From: Ilumatobacteraceae bacterium
GTDB taxonomy: Bacteria > Actinomycetota > Acidimicrobiia > Acidimicrobiales > Ilumatobacteraceae
Reading direction: 5' to 3'
NCBI GenBank assembly: GCA_023257035.1
Contig: JALRDI010000103.1
Span: forward strand, 1 to 36,913
DNA length: 36,913 nucleotides
The notes below the pieces were generated by a model, which was not told the DNA's origin, made no database searches, and was given only the letters and a program-made list of their open reading frames with translations. Of the stretch, positions 1 through 8,313 are shown piece by piece. Both the position numbers and the translations under genes were made by a program. Within the stretch, counting starts at the first letter, position 1; every line of letters starts with the position of its first letter.

Positions 1-295
1 CATTCTGTGCTACGAGCGTGGTGGTGTGAGCCAGGTGTCGAGAGAGCGCGGATCGGGCTGCTTCGGGGCTTTTCACCCATCTATACCCGGAGCCGAACGG
101 TGGAGCTTTTGAGGATGAACGCCCATAATTATCGTTATGTAAAGTAAATCTGAAACCGACCAAAATGGGTCTTCCCTCTCAAACCGTTGTGCCGCAACGT
201 CTTCCTGAGGAACAACTCCCCGGCCGCACACATTCTGTTTCAGAAATGTTTGCGACCTGCCGATAAATCTCCTGCACCCGTTCAGGAGATCAACA
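1..295. other. Unassigned region upstream of the M23 peptidase gene
   Basis: No gene is recognised here. Two plus-strand frames are open from the window edge (one to a TGA at 110-112, one to a TAA at 145-147), so the tail of an upstream gene could lie here, but neither translation resembles a known family. The stretch after about 112 is more A/T-rich and may hold the promoter and leader of the downstream peptidase gene. I looked for the conserved core of the c-di-AMP (ydaO) riboswitch, which often precedes actinobacterial cell-wall hydrolases, and could not find it. The last 30 bases hold a clear hairpin, listed separately. Confidence 0.4.
267..290 (+). promoter_or_regulatory. Perfect hairpin enclosing the ribosome-binding site of the M23 gene
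   Basis: ATCTCCTG (267-274) and CAGGAGAT (283-290) are perfect reverse complements around an 8-base loop. The right arm contains the Shine-Dalgarno sequence AGGAG (284-288), 7 bases before the ATG at 296. If the stem forms in the mRNA, the ribosome-binding site is masked. This would suit an RNA thermometer, a small-RNA target or a translational switch; which of these, if any, is not visible. Confidence 0.6.
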
Positions 296-2149
296 ATGAA
301 AGTTTCACTTCGCAAGCGCCTCCCCCGGCGCCTCAGTTACAAGATCATCGCAGCAGGTTTGGTTGTCGCTCCCCTGCTTACAGCTACTGGTTCAGTTCAG
401 GCATCGTCTGTGTCGATTACGGCCTTACAGGGTCTGACCACCGGCTCGACTGGCGATTCCGTCAAGGCGCTCCAAGAAGCACTTATCGCTAAAGGAATCA
501 ACGTCGTTGGTGGCGCCGACGGTCGATTTGGTCCCAAGACCCTCGCAGCAGTCAACGAATTCCAGCGTTCTGTTGGCCTTGAGGTAACGAACGTCGTCGA
601 TGAGGCTACGGCGATTGCCGTCGGCACCACGGTTTCAGCGTTGACAGGTCTGGCCTTTGGCTCAAAGGGCAATTCGGTTGTCAGACTCCAAGAAGCCCTT
701 ATTTCAGCGGGATATGCCCCCAGGGGTGGCGCGGACGGTTATTTTGGTCCTGCAACTGAAGCCTCGCTGAGGGCCTTTCAAGCCGCTGCAGGTCTCTCTG
801 TTACGGGTATTGCTGATGAAGTGACTGTTGCTCGGTTGAGCGCCAGTCCAGGTAACTCTGACCCTGTGGAGGCGTCGGAAACCGAGACTCCTTCAGAAAC
901 CCCGACTCTCGCACCTGAAATTGCAGAGTTGGTGGGCGTCAAGTTCGGTTCTACCGGGTCTGCTGCCAAGGCTGTCCAACAGCTTCTCATCGATGCCGGA
1001 ATCACCGTTCGTGGCGGTGCCGACGGTGTTTTCGGTCCTGTGAGCGAAGCAGCTCTGAAGAGCTATCAGTCCGCTCGCGGTATTTCTGCATCTGGCGTTG
1101 CAGATGAAGTCACGCTTTTGTCGCTAACCGCTTCTTCATCGAATACCAACGAGTCTGCTGTTGCAGTGCCCGAAGATTTCGCCCAGCTGGTCGGTCTCCG
1201 CCCGGGTGCACTGGGTGGCTCTGTTGCGGCACTGCAACGGCGCCTTCTTGATCTCGGCGTGACGGTGCGTGGTGGTGCCGACGGTATCTTCGGTCCAGCT
1301 ACCGCTACTGCGCTCAAGGCGTTCCAGGAGAGCCGTCAACTCGAAGTAACTGGAATTGTCGATGATGCAACTGCTGTCGCTCTTTCTCAGACCGCTACTG
1401 CTGATGCAGATGGCCATTCACACGATGAAGATCAAGAAGAGAATGCAGGAACGACCCAGGGTTTTGGTGTCTACGGTGAAACAAGTGATCGAGTCGCTGC
1501 ACTTCAGAACGCCCTTATGAGTGCTGGGATCACTGTTCGGGGAGGTGCTGATGGCGTGTTCGGTTCAGCTACCTCGGCAGCCGTCATGTCGTTCCAACGT
1601 CGTGAGTCTCTCCAGGTGACGGGAGTTGTCAATATCGCAACTGCTGAGAAGCTTGGTCTCGCCTCATCCGCAGCGCCGTCCGACTCCCCCGTTGCCGCAG
1701 TTTCTCTTGGTGCGTTCCCAGTTCAAGGTATGTGCGGATTTTCCGATACTTGGCACGCAGCTCGCTCGGGAGGTCGTCTCCATCTGGGTGTCGACATCAT
1801 TGCTGCGGAAGGCAAACTTCTCTACGCAGTTGCTGACGGAACCATCACAAAGACGTACATCGATCGTCCAGGCTCTCTGGCTGGAAACGGAATCCGTCTC
1901 ACCATGGACGACGGCACGTACTTCTTCTACGCCCACCTTTCAGCATTTGCCGATGGAATTGAAGTGGGAACCGAAGTGGTTGCAGGTCAGGTCATTGGAT
2001 ACGTCGGGAACACCGGAAACTCTGGTACGCCACATCTCCACTTCGAGATCCACCCAGATGGTGGAGCGGCAGTAAATCCGTATCCAATCGTGAAAGCCAT
2101 CGATGGTTGTGCCGTAACAGACCCGGTTGCCGTTACGGCAAACAACTGA
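296..2149 (+). CDS. Secreted M23 (LytM-type) peptidase with five peptidoglycan-binding repeats
   Basis: Probable cell-wall endopeptidase or amidase-activating protein acting outside the membrane. Residues 1-36 form a signal peptide: basic start, hydrophobic core, likely cut after VQA. Five PG_binding_1 repeats follow at about 42-110, 113-181, 209-276, 296-363 and 388-454. Each carries the signature GGADGxFG and a downstream A(L/V)xxFQ helix; Ser/Thr/Glu-rich linkers separate the later repeats. The C-terminal M23 domain (about 475-600) has zinc ligands H496 and D500 in HLGVD, and HLH at 580-582, so it looks catalytically intact. The ATG at 296 is preceded by AGGAG held in a hairpin. Five binding repeats is more than most family members carry and suggests tight wall anchoring. 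Family assignment is secure; the exact bond cleaved is not known. Confidence 0.93.
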   Translation: MKVSLRKRLPRRLSYKIIAAGLVVAPLLTATGSVQASSVSITALQGLTTGSTGDSVKALQEALIAKGINVVGGADGRFGPKTLAAVNEFQRSVGLEVTNVVDEATAIAVGTTVSALTGLAFGSKGNSVVRLQEALISAGYAPRGGADGYFGPATEASLRAFQAAAGLSVTGIADEVTVARLSASPGNSDPVEASETETPSETPTLAPEIAELVGVKFGSTGSAAKAVQQLLIDAGITVRGGADGVFGPVSEAALKSYQSARGISASGVADEVTLLSLTASSSNTNESAVAVPEDFAQLVGLRPGALGGSVAALQRRLLDLGVTVRGGADGIFGPATATALKAFQESRQLEVTGIVDDATAVALSQTATADADGHSHDEDQEENAGTTQGFGVYGETSDRVAALQNALMSAGITVRGGADGVFGSATSAAVMSFQRRESLQVTGVVNIATAEKLGLASSAAPSDSPVAAVSLGAFPVQGMCGFSDTWHAARSGGRLHLGVDIIAAEGKLLYAVADGTITKTYIDRPGSLAGNGIRLTMDDGTYFFYAHLSAFADGIEVGTEVVAGQVIGYVGNTGNSGTPHLHFEIHPDGGAAVNPYPIVKAIDGCAVTDPVAVTANN

Positions 2150-2177
2150 TCTGCGCACTACGAGCACCAGCGTCGCC

Positions 2178-2189
2178 TAGCCTGACACC
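2178..2189 (+). promoter_or_regulatory. Leaderless-type promoter (-10 TAGCCT) for the 2190 gene
   Basis: TAGCCT at 2178-2183 is followed by exactly 6 bases and then the GTG start at 2190. There is no Shine-Dalgarno sequence. The spacing puts the transcription start on the start codon itself. Confidence 0.55.
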
Positions 2190-2948
2190 GTGCCTGCCGT
2201 CGTCGACTATCAGCTCACCTCAGGGCATGCAGATTGGCCTCGCCTTCGAGACTCGGCCCAATGGGCCGAAGCCCAAGGATTTGGTGCGATCTGGGTGGTT
2301 GACCATCTTGCTGGACGGTCGATGGGTGGTGAACAGGCATACGAGGCATTTACATGGCTTGGCGCCATGGCTGCGTCAACTACACGCATCGAGTTGGGGT
2401 CACTAGTCACCAACGTCTGGAACCGAAGCGTCGGTACTGCAATCGTCGCAGCTGCAACGGTGGCAGAGATATCACAGCGTCGATTCTGGTTCGGCATAGG
2501 TGCTGGCACCTCTCCGAACAGCTCGTTCGCATGGGAACAAAACGTGGTCAACGCCGACATTGAGCCGAGCATGGTGCGCCGCCAGGAACGTGTTGAGCAC
2601 CTTCTCGACCTCAGCAAAAAGATGTGGGCGACCTCGCCTGAGGAGTTCCCAACCTTCTTGCAGCCGAATCACACTCCCTGCAGGGTGGTTGGAGTGAACA
2701 GCATTCGGCTCTCAACTATTGCGGCAACAAAAGCTGACGGAATCAATGTTGCCTGGAATCATCCTCGTCGAGACGAGTTTCTTGCTGCCTGCCGGGAAGC
2801 CCAACCCTCCACAGAATTCCAATGGACGACATTTCTTCCCTACGATCCTGACTTGCTCGAACCAGAGCATCCAACGAGACTCGAGATGTCTGATCGTGGA
2901 ATAACCCGGGTCATCCTGCTTGAGTCTGGAGTACCCCACGTTTCCTGA
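2190..2948 (+). CDS. Short luciferase-like (LLM/F420-type) oxidoreductase
   Basis: Predicted (beta/alpha)8-barrel protein of the bacterial luciferase-like monooxygenase/F420-dependent oxidoreductase superfamily. Family features: an N-terminal segment AQWAEAQGFGAIWVVDH, then the strand-helix unit STTRIELGSLVTN and the pattern ERVEHLLDLSKKMW that normally follows the cofactor region. At 252 residues it is shorter than the usual 280-350, and the C-terminal barrel part looks abbreviated. The GTG start is chosen because a TAGCCT -10 box lies exactly 6 nt upstream. It sits between the M23 gene (40-nt gap) and the glycine riboswitch, with no functional link visible. The cofactor (F420 versus FMN) and the substrate cannot be told from sequence. 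Confidence 0.75.
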   Translation: MPAVVDYQLTSGHADWPRLRDSAQWAEAQGFGAIWVVDHLAGRSMGGEQAYEAFTWLGAMAASTTRIELGSLVTNVWNRSVGTAIVAAATVAEISQRRFWFGIGAGTSPNSSFAWEQNVVNADIEPSMVRRQERVEHLLDLSKKMWATSPEEFPTFLQPNHTPCRVVGVNSIRLSTIAATKADGINVAWNHPRRDEFLAACREAQPSTEFQWTTFLPYDPDLLEPEHPTRLEMSDRGITRVILLESGVPHVS

Positions 2949-2997
2949 CGTTCGGGCTACAGTTCGATATAGGCATAACTACATATCCGCTATAACG

Positions 2998-3180
2998 CCG
3001 TATCGGGAGAGTGGAGGTCGCAGGTCACTGCGAGAAGCCACGCCGAAGGAGCAACCTCCCCGGAATCTCTCAGGCAACCGGACCGATACGGAAAGCGGCG
3101 CTGGAAAGCAGTCTTAGGGCTCGCCCAAGGGGAAAATCGCGTAGGCGGTGAAACTCTCAGGCATCGATGACAGCGGGGGC
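2998..3180 (+). ncRNA. Tandem glycine riboswitch (gcvT element) upstream of gcvP
   Basis: Two glycine aptamers lie in series. Aptamer 1 (2998-3091) is closed by a perfect 9-bp P1 stem, CCGTATCGG with CCGATACGG, and holds the conserved GCCGAAGGAGCAA, CCCCGGAATCTCTCAGGC and AACCGGACCG blocks. Aptamer 2 (3099-3175) is closed by CGCTG/CAGCG and holds GCTGGAAAGCAG, GCCCAAGGGGAAA, GTGAAACTCTCAGGC and GACAGCGGGGG. The short gap between them is typical of the cooperative tandem form. In this class, glycine binding usually turns on glycine-cleavage genes. The ribosome-binding site GAGGAG (3191-3196) follows directly, so control of translation initiation is plausible. The promoter should lie in the A/T-rich 2949-2997 (TACAGT at 2958 and TATAAC at 2991 are candidates; not resolved). 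Confidence 0.95.
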
Positions 3181-3201
3181 TCAATCACCAGAGGAGTACC
3201 C

Positions 3202-6042
3202 GTGTCTGTTCCGAAAACAGCAACGTCAGCGAAATTTGAGTCACGCCACATCGGACCACAGGGCGTAGACGTCGATGTGATGTTGAAACGTGTCGGTGCG
3301 TCTTCGCTCGAGGATCTCATCGATGAGATCGTTCCGTCTGCGATCAGGCAACAGGAGTCCTTACGCCTTCCACCAGTGTTGAGCGAGACGGAAGCACTAG
3401 CCGAAATACGTCATATTGCGAACAAGAACGTAACAATGACGTCACTCATTGGAATGGGTTACACCGGCACGGTGATGCCACCAGTGATTCGTCGAAATGT
3501 GCTCGAAAACCCGGCCTGGTACACGGCGTACACGCCGTATCAGCCAGAAATCAGTCAGGGACGGCTAGAGGCGCTCCTGAACTACCAAACGATGGTGAGC
3601 GAGTTGACAGGGCTGCCTGTAGCGAATGCCTCGCTACTTGACGAAGCCACTGCCGCTGCAGAGGCCATGACAATTTGTCGCAGGGCAACAAAACTCGGAG
3701 ACACATTTTTTGTGCATCACGATGTTCACCCGCAGATTCTGTCGGTGCTGCGAACGAGAGCTGAGCCGATCGGGGTCAATGTGGTGGTGGGTGATGATGA
3801 GGCACTCACAAGTGTCGAAGGAGTGTTTGGTGCCCTCTATTCATTCCCCTCCTCAACAGGTGGTGTGAGAGACCTCAGTTCACTCGCCGATGTCATCCAC
3901 GGCGTTGGCGCTCTGTTCGTCATGTCGATTGACCCGTTGGCAGCTGTATTACTCCGTTCTGCGGGATCGATGGGCGCCGACATTGCAATCGGAAGTGCGC
4001 AACGTTTTGGAGTGCCGATGGGTGGGGGTGGCCCACACGCGGCATTTATGGCGGTCACAGAGAACCTTGCGCGATCGATTCCTGGACGAGTTGTCGGTGT
4101 GAGCGTTGACGACGCTGGTCGCCCAGCGCTTCGACTTGCATTGCAGACGCGTGAGCAACACATTCGACGTGAACGAGCAACATCAAATATCTGTACTGCG
4201 CAGGTCCTGCTCGCAAATATCTCTGGCTTGTATGCCTGTTGGCACGGCCCAGATGGCCTTCGCCAGATTGCGCAACGCGTCGCCCAGCAAGCTCTTCAAA
4301 TCTCAATGGCGCTCAACGAGGCTGGATTCTCGATCCGGCACGAGGAATTCTTTGACACCGTTTGCGTCGAGAATGTGGACGCGGACGAACGGCTGAGTGC
4401 GGCTCAAAAATTGAATATCAACCTGCGAAAGGTTGATGCATCAACTGTTGCAATGACCTTCGATGAAACAACTGAACCCGGAGTGCTCGAGCGGCTCCTA
4501 GAAAGTTTTGGGGTTGAGCCTGGAGTACTCCCAGCCGTGGATGAGATTTTGTATGGAGGGTCTGTTGCTCGAAGTGGATCTCTCATGCCACAAGAGGTCT
4601 TCCATCGCTACCACAGCGAGCACGAGATGCTTCGCTATTTGCGCCGACTCAGCGATAAGGATCTTGCCCTCGACCGGACGATTATTCCGCTCGGCTCATG
4701 CACGATGAAGCTCAACGCCACAACCGAAATGGAACCAATTTCGTGGTCGGAGTTTGGAGACATCCACCCCTACGCCCCTGACGAACAGTTGGCCGGGTAC
4801 AGCGAACTCGTTGCCGAGCTAGAACAGATGCTTGCCGAAATCACAGGATATGACGCAGTAAGTCTTCAGCCGAATGCGGGAAGCCAAGGAGAATTTGCTG
4901 GTCTCTTAGCGATACGGGCGTATCACCGCAGTCGCGGTGACCTCGACCGTGACGTGTGCTTGATCCCATCGAGTGCTCACGGAACCAATGCGGCGAGCGC
5001 AGTCATGGCAGGAATGCGAGTTGTTGTTGTGGCGTGCAACGAACGAGGCGATGTCGATGTAGAAGATCTTGATCGACTCATTACCGAGCACGGCGAGCGC
5101 GTCGCTGCGATCATGATCACCTACCCATCGACACATGGAGTGTTCGAGACCACCGTAACGGACATTTGTGAGCGGTTGCACGCAGTCGGTGGTCAGGTTT
5201 ACGTAGATGGCGCAAACCTCAATGCTCTCGTTGGGCTTGCTCAACCTGGCGTCTTCGGTGCAGATGTCAGCCACCTGAATCTGCACAAAACCTTCTGTAT
5301 CCCCCATGGTGGAGGCGGCCCAGGTGTCGGTCCGGTTGCCGTTCGGTCGCATTTAGCTGAATTCTTGCCAAGTGATCCTGTTGCACCAACTGGCCCAGTT
5401 GGTCCCGTTAGCGCAGCTCGCTATGGATCGGCGGGCATCCTGCCGATCCCATGGGTGTATGCCCGATTGATGGGTGCAGAAGGCCTCAAACACGCGACGA
5501 TGATGGCGATTCTCGCAGCCAACTATGTCGCAGCCCGTTTGTCGGCGCACTTTCCGATTTTGTACACCGATACGAATGGGCACGTCGCTCACGAATGCAT
5601 TCTTGACATTCGTCCTCTTACTAAATCGACTGGTGTGACCGTGGACGACATCGCGAAGCGACTCATGGACCACGGTATCCACGCGCCAACGATGTCGTTC
5701 CCAGTTGCAGGGACGCTGATGGTTGAACCAACAGAAAGCGAATCGCTGGCCGAGATCGATCGCTTTTGTGATGCGATGATTTCGATACGTGGCGAAATTG
5801 ATCGAGTTGCCGACGGTGAATGGGCAGTGGAGGAAAGTCCGCTTCGGAATGCGCCGCATACGGCTGAGGAACTCATCGGTCCATGGGACCGGTTGTATTC
5901 GCGGGAATTAGGGGCGTATCCCCTGCCGGAACTTCGCCAGAACAAATACTTTGCACCTGTCGGGCGGATCGATGCAGCCTCCGGCGATCGAAATCTGATT
6001 TGTACTTGTGAGCCGCTCGAGGTGTACGCCAGCCAGACCTGA
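3202..6042 (+). CDS. gcvP: Glycine dehydrogenase (decarboxylating), P-protein of the glycine cleavage system
   Basis: PLP enzyme that decarboxylates glycine and loads the aminomethyl group on lipoyl-GcvH. It is a single-chain 946-residue protein with both halves fused, matching the usual length of about 950. The N-terminal half has FESRHIGP and GYTGTVMPPVIRRNVLENP. The C-terminal half has PLGSCTMKLNAT, SAHGTNAASAVMAGM and the PLP-binding lysine K696 in NLHKTF, followed by a Gly-rich loop. The start is GTG 3202, with GAGGAG five bases upstream; an in-frame GTG at 3148 lies inside the second riboswitch aptamer and is rejected. gcvT and gcvH are on the other strand downstream under separate promoters, so only gcvP is directly behind the glycine sensor. 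Confidence 0.97.
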   Translation: MSVPKTATSAKFESRHIGPQGVDVDVMLKRVGASSLEDLIDEIVPSAIRQQESLRLPPVLSETEALAEIRHIANKNVTMTSLIGMGYTGTVMPPVIRRNVLENPAWYTAYTPYQPEISQGRLEALLNYQTMVSELTGLPVANASLLDEATAAAEAMTICRRATKLGDTFFVHHDVHPQILSVLRTRAEPIGVNVVVGDDEALTSVEGVFGALYSFPSSTGGVRDLSSLADVIHGVGALFVMSIDPLAAVLLRSAGSMGADIAIGSAQRFGVPMGGGGPHAAFMAVTENLARSIPGRVVGVSVDDAGRPALRLALQTREQHIRRERATSNICTAQVLLANISGLYACWHGPDGLRQIAQRVAQQALQISMALNEAGFSIRHEEFFDTVCVENVDADERLSAAQKLNINLRKVDASTVAMTFDETTEPGVLERLLESFGVEPGVLPAVDEILYGGSVARSGSLMPQEVFHRYHSEHEMLRYLRRLSDKDLALDRTIIPLGSCTMKLNATTEMEPISWSEFGDIHPYAPDEQLAGYSELVAELEQMLAEITGYDAVSLQPNAGSQGEFAGLLAIRAYHRSRGDLDRDVCLIPSSAHGTNAASAVMAGMRVVVVACNERGDVDVEDLDRLITEHGERVAAIMITYPSTHGVFETTVTDICERLHAVGGQVYVDGANLNALVGLAQPGVFGADVSHLNLHKTFCIPHGGGGPGVGPVAVRSHLAEFLPSDPVAPTGPVGPVSAARYGSAGILPIPWVYARLMGAEGLKHATMMAILAANYVAARLSAHFPILYTDTNGHVAHECILDIRPLTKSTGVTVDDIAKRLMDHGIHAPTMSFPVAGTLMVEPTESESLAEIDRFCDAMISIRGEIDRVADGEWAVEESPLRNAPHTAEELIGPWDRLYSRELGAYPLPELRQNKYFAPVGRIDAASGDRNLICTCEPLEVYASQT

Positions 6043-6044
6043 AC

Positions 6045-6057
6045 TAGCGTCTCGAGT
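6045..6057 (+). promoter_or_regulatory. Leaderless-type promoter (-10 TAGCGT) for the 6058 gene
   Basis: TAGCGT at 6045-6050 is followed by 7 bases and the ATG at 6058. It begins just after the gcvP stop codon (TGA 6040-6042). There is no Shine-Dalgarno sequence. Confidence 0.5.
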
Positions 6058-6696
6058 ATGGCGACAAAACCGGACCGTACGGAATTCATCTCCGAAGTTG
6101 TGAACTTACTTGCGGGCCCCGTATCCGCAGGTATGAAGAAAGCTGGAGAAGCAAACCAGCGACGGATGGAACTACAGGAACATCTCGAACAGATTGTCGA
6201 GGACGCTCGGCGTGCAGGTGACGTAGCCAGACGAATGGTTGCGTTACTCGATGAGATTGAGCAACCGCTGCGAGAAGCCGTCCCGCAGTTTGCCCGGGCG
6301 GCTCAGATGCTCGGCCAACTGCTTGACGAAGCTCCAGACGATGTAGCCGCACAAATGAAGTCGACGTGGTCATCGGTGAATTCGCTCGTTGATGGACTCG
6401 GTCCGTTATTGCTGCTTGCACAAGGTGCTGCTGGAATGCTTGGTGGCTCGGGAGTGAAAGCCTCTCCTGCAACGGCTGCGAAACCTCCAGCAACCAAAAA
6501 AACTGGAACAGCGACGGCGGCTTCTGCAAAGGTGTCGTCAGCAAAGAAGGCATCAAAGGCGACTAAGAAAGCAGGATCATCGAAAGCAGCTCCTTCAAAG
6601 AAAGCAGCACCTGCAAAGAAAGCAGCTGCGAAAAAGAGCGCGTCGTCAGGCTCTAAGAAGCCTGCGGCGGCGAAGAAAGCTGCAACAAAGAAGTAG
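6058..6696 (+). CDS. Helical protein with a Lys/Ala-rich histone-H1-like tail (unknown function)
   Basis: Function not recognised. Residues 1-125 are predicted strongly helical: an amphipathic part rich in Glu, Arg and Gln, then a more hydrophobic helix containing VDGLGPLLLLAQGAAGMLGG. Residues from about 135 to the end at 212 are low-complexity Lys, Ala, Ser and Pro with recurring AKK and PAKKAA units, like the tails of histone-H1-like proteins, PhaF-type phasins and mycobacterial heparin-binding haemagglutinin. The tail should bind nucleic acid or another polyanion; the front part could bind a granule or membrane surface or self-associate. The gene has its own -10 box and is convergent with gcvT (24-nt gap), so it need not be tied to glycine metabolism. 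Coding status is secure; all roles are inference. Confidence 0.8.
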   Translation: MATKPDRTEFISEVVNLLAGPVSAGMKKAGEANQRRMELQEHLEQIVEDARRAGDVARRMVALLDEIEQPLREAVPQFARAAQMLGQLLDEAPDDVAAQMKSTWSSVNSLVDGLGPLLLLAQGAAGMLGGSGVKASPATAAKPPATKKTGTATAASAKVSSAKKASKATKKAGSSKAAPSKKAAPAKKAAAKKSASSGSKKPAAAKKAATKK

Positions 6697-6720
6697 ACAG
6701 CAGTCGCCTCGTATCAGCAC

Positions 6721-7755
6721 CTACACAAAGGGCATCGATACAATCGTCCCAGGTATTGCTGAACCTCGAACATCAATGTGTACCGGATCGCCGATCTTGA
6801 GATTTGGTGGGACGAAGCCCATTGCAATGCCGTGTTGCAATACCGGCGAGTAGTTGCCAGAGGTCACCACTCCGACCTCAATGTCGTCAGAAATAATTCG
6901 CGAGTCTGCTCGTGGTGGTCGACGACTCTCTGTCGAAATTCCGACAAGATGGCGGGCCACGCCCGCTTCTCTCTCAGCGATCAGTGCTGCTCGACCAACG
7001 AATTCAGTGTCGAAGGCGACGACCCACGCAAGCCCCGCCTGCAGAGGAGAGATTTCTCCACTGAGTTCATGACCATGTAGTGGCAGACCTGCCTCAAGTC
7101 GCAACGTGTCTCGAGCGCCTAGGCCGGCTGGAGTTGCGCCGGCCTCCGCAAGCGCGGCCCATAGTGATGGTGCCGCCGCATTCGATATCGAAATTTCAAT
7201 TCCTGCTTCGCCTGTGTATCCCGTTCCGGCAACAGTGCACGGGTGGCCGTTCCAAGTGACATCAGCGACACGGAACCGGGCAACCTCGCCAAAATCTGAA
7301 CACACCTCGGAGGCAATGCGTCTCGACTCTGGGCCTTGAACAGCGATCACTGCACGTTCCCTTGTGATGTCGTTGCCGCCGAGGGCATTTCGAACTGACG
7401 CGGTGTTCGACGCGTTTGGCATAACGTCGATCGTCCCGTCGGGGTGCCACCAAATAATGATGTCGTCGAGTACACCACCGGCTTCGTTGAGTAAGTGCGT
7501 GTATTGCGCTCGGCCAGGTTTGATCTTGTGAAGGTTGTTGGTGAGCGTGTTGTGAACACGCTCCGCTGCACCGCTATCGCTCAGTCGAACGGTTCCAAGA
7601 TGCGACACGTCAAACATTGCGCATGAATCTCGGCATGCAAGATGTTCGCTGATGGTGCCCGAGTACTCGAGCGGCATGTCCCATCCGCCGAACGGCGCCA
7701 AGCGAGCCGATGCCGCGACGTGCACCTCATGCAGAGGGGATGTGTTGTAACTCAG
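6721..7755 (-). CDS. gcvT: Aminomethyltransferase, T-protein of the glycine cleavage system
   Basis: Transfers the methylene group from aminomethyl-lipoyl-GcvH to tetrahydrofolate and releases ammonia. Family signatures: APFGGWDMPLEYSGT near the start, the catalytic aspartate in GGVLDDIIIW, GYTGEAGIEIS, and ARDTLRLEAGLPLHGHEL. There is no ATG at the expected place. The first GTG (7725) would cut off TSPLHE, a segment conserved in GcvT. The frame is open up to a stop at 7768-7770. A CTG at 7755-7753 overlaps the TGA of the upstream MerR gene (CTGA) and would give MSYNTSPLHEVH, about 344 residues and a normal family N-terminus. I therefore prefer the rare CTG start with translational coupling; the GTG start gives 334 residues. 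It is the last gene of the gcvH-garA-merR block. Confidence 0.93.
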   Translation of the reverse strand: MSYNTSPLHEVHVAASARLAPFGGWDMPLEYSGTISEHLACRDSCAMFDVSHLGTVRLSDSGAAERVHNTLTNNLHKIKPGRAQYTHLLNEAGGVLDDIIIWWHPDGTIDVMPNASNTASVRNALGGNDITRERAVIAVQGPESRRIASEVCSDFGEVARFRVADVTWNGHPCTVAGTGYTGEAGIEISISNAAAPSLWAALAEAGATPAGLGARDTLRLEAGLPLHGHELSGEISPLQAGLAWVVAFDTEFVGRAALIAEREAGVARHLVGISTESRRPPRADSRIISDDIEVGVVTSGNYSPVLQHGIAMGFVPPNLKIGDPVHIDVRGSAIPGTIVSMPFV

Positions 7756-8204
7756 AGTGCGACTGCCTCAGGGTGCTCAAACCGAAGCGGGATGAGCTGG
7801 GCATCAACATCGTTCTTTACACCGGCAAGCGAAAGCACGTTGAGGACACCTTGGCCCTGCTTGACCACGTCGATGAGCTCGTCGCCTTGAGCAAGCACGA
7901 CGGTCTGACCGCTAATCACAAGGTGTGCGGAAGCGATGTCTGAAGTGACGTGCTTGCGAAGATAGTTAAACACTTCCCGCACTGATTCAAGCTTGATTCC
8001 GGCGTCGAGCAAGGTCTTAATAACGCGGAGTTCGAGTAGATCTTGGTAGCTGTATCGACGGCGCGAACCGCTCCCTGAAGCGTCGGTGAGCGATGGCCTA
8101 ATGAGGTCGGTACGAGCCCAGTAATCGAGCTGCCGATAGCTAATACCGACGACCTCCGCTGTCTGGCGGCCGCTAAAACCCTCTTGTAATGACGTGTCTG
8201 ACAT
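7752..8204 (-). CDS. MerR-family transcriptional regulator (Rv1830-like)
   Basis: DNA-binding regulator of 150 residues. The N-terminal winged-helix is clear: FSGRQTAEVVGISYRQLDYW, then the wing residues SGSRRRYSYQDLLELRVIKTLL and a dimer helix. The C-terminal part (about 85-150) lacks the cysteines of metal-sensing MerR proteins. The start is ATG 8204 because GGAGAGGGG lies 6 bases upstream; an in-frame ATG at 8225 has no ribosome-binding site. It sits between the DUF151 gene and gcvT, the position held by Rv1830 in mycobacteria. Its stop codon overlaps the proposed gcvT start. Target promoters are unknown. Confidence 0.88.
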   Translation of the reverse strand: MSDTSLQEGFSGRQTAEVVGISYRQLDYWARTDLIRPSLTDASGSGSRRRYSYQDLLELRVIKTLLDAGIKLESVREVFNYLRKHVTSDIASAHLVISGQTVVLAQGDELIDVVKQGQGVLNVLSLAGVKNDVDAQLIPLRFEHPEAVAL

Positions 8205-8313
8205 TGCTCGCCCCTCTCCCATCACAACTTCAACTCACACGGACGTAACTACTTCGATGTGAGGCGCCCACGCTATAGAGGTGGCATTGAGATGTCAACA
8301 GCCGGGGCGATGC

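Noticed and set aside
1..295. c-di-AMP (ydaO) riboswitch upstream of the cell-wall peptidase
   Set aside because: The expected conserved core blocks are not present, and the only clear structure is the short hairpin at 267-290.
3148..3201. In-frame GTG at 3148 as the gcvP start
   Set aside because: It lies inside the conserved core of the second glycine aptamer. GTG 3202 has GAGGAG five bases upstream and gives a normal P-protein N-terminus.
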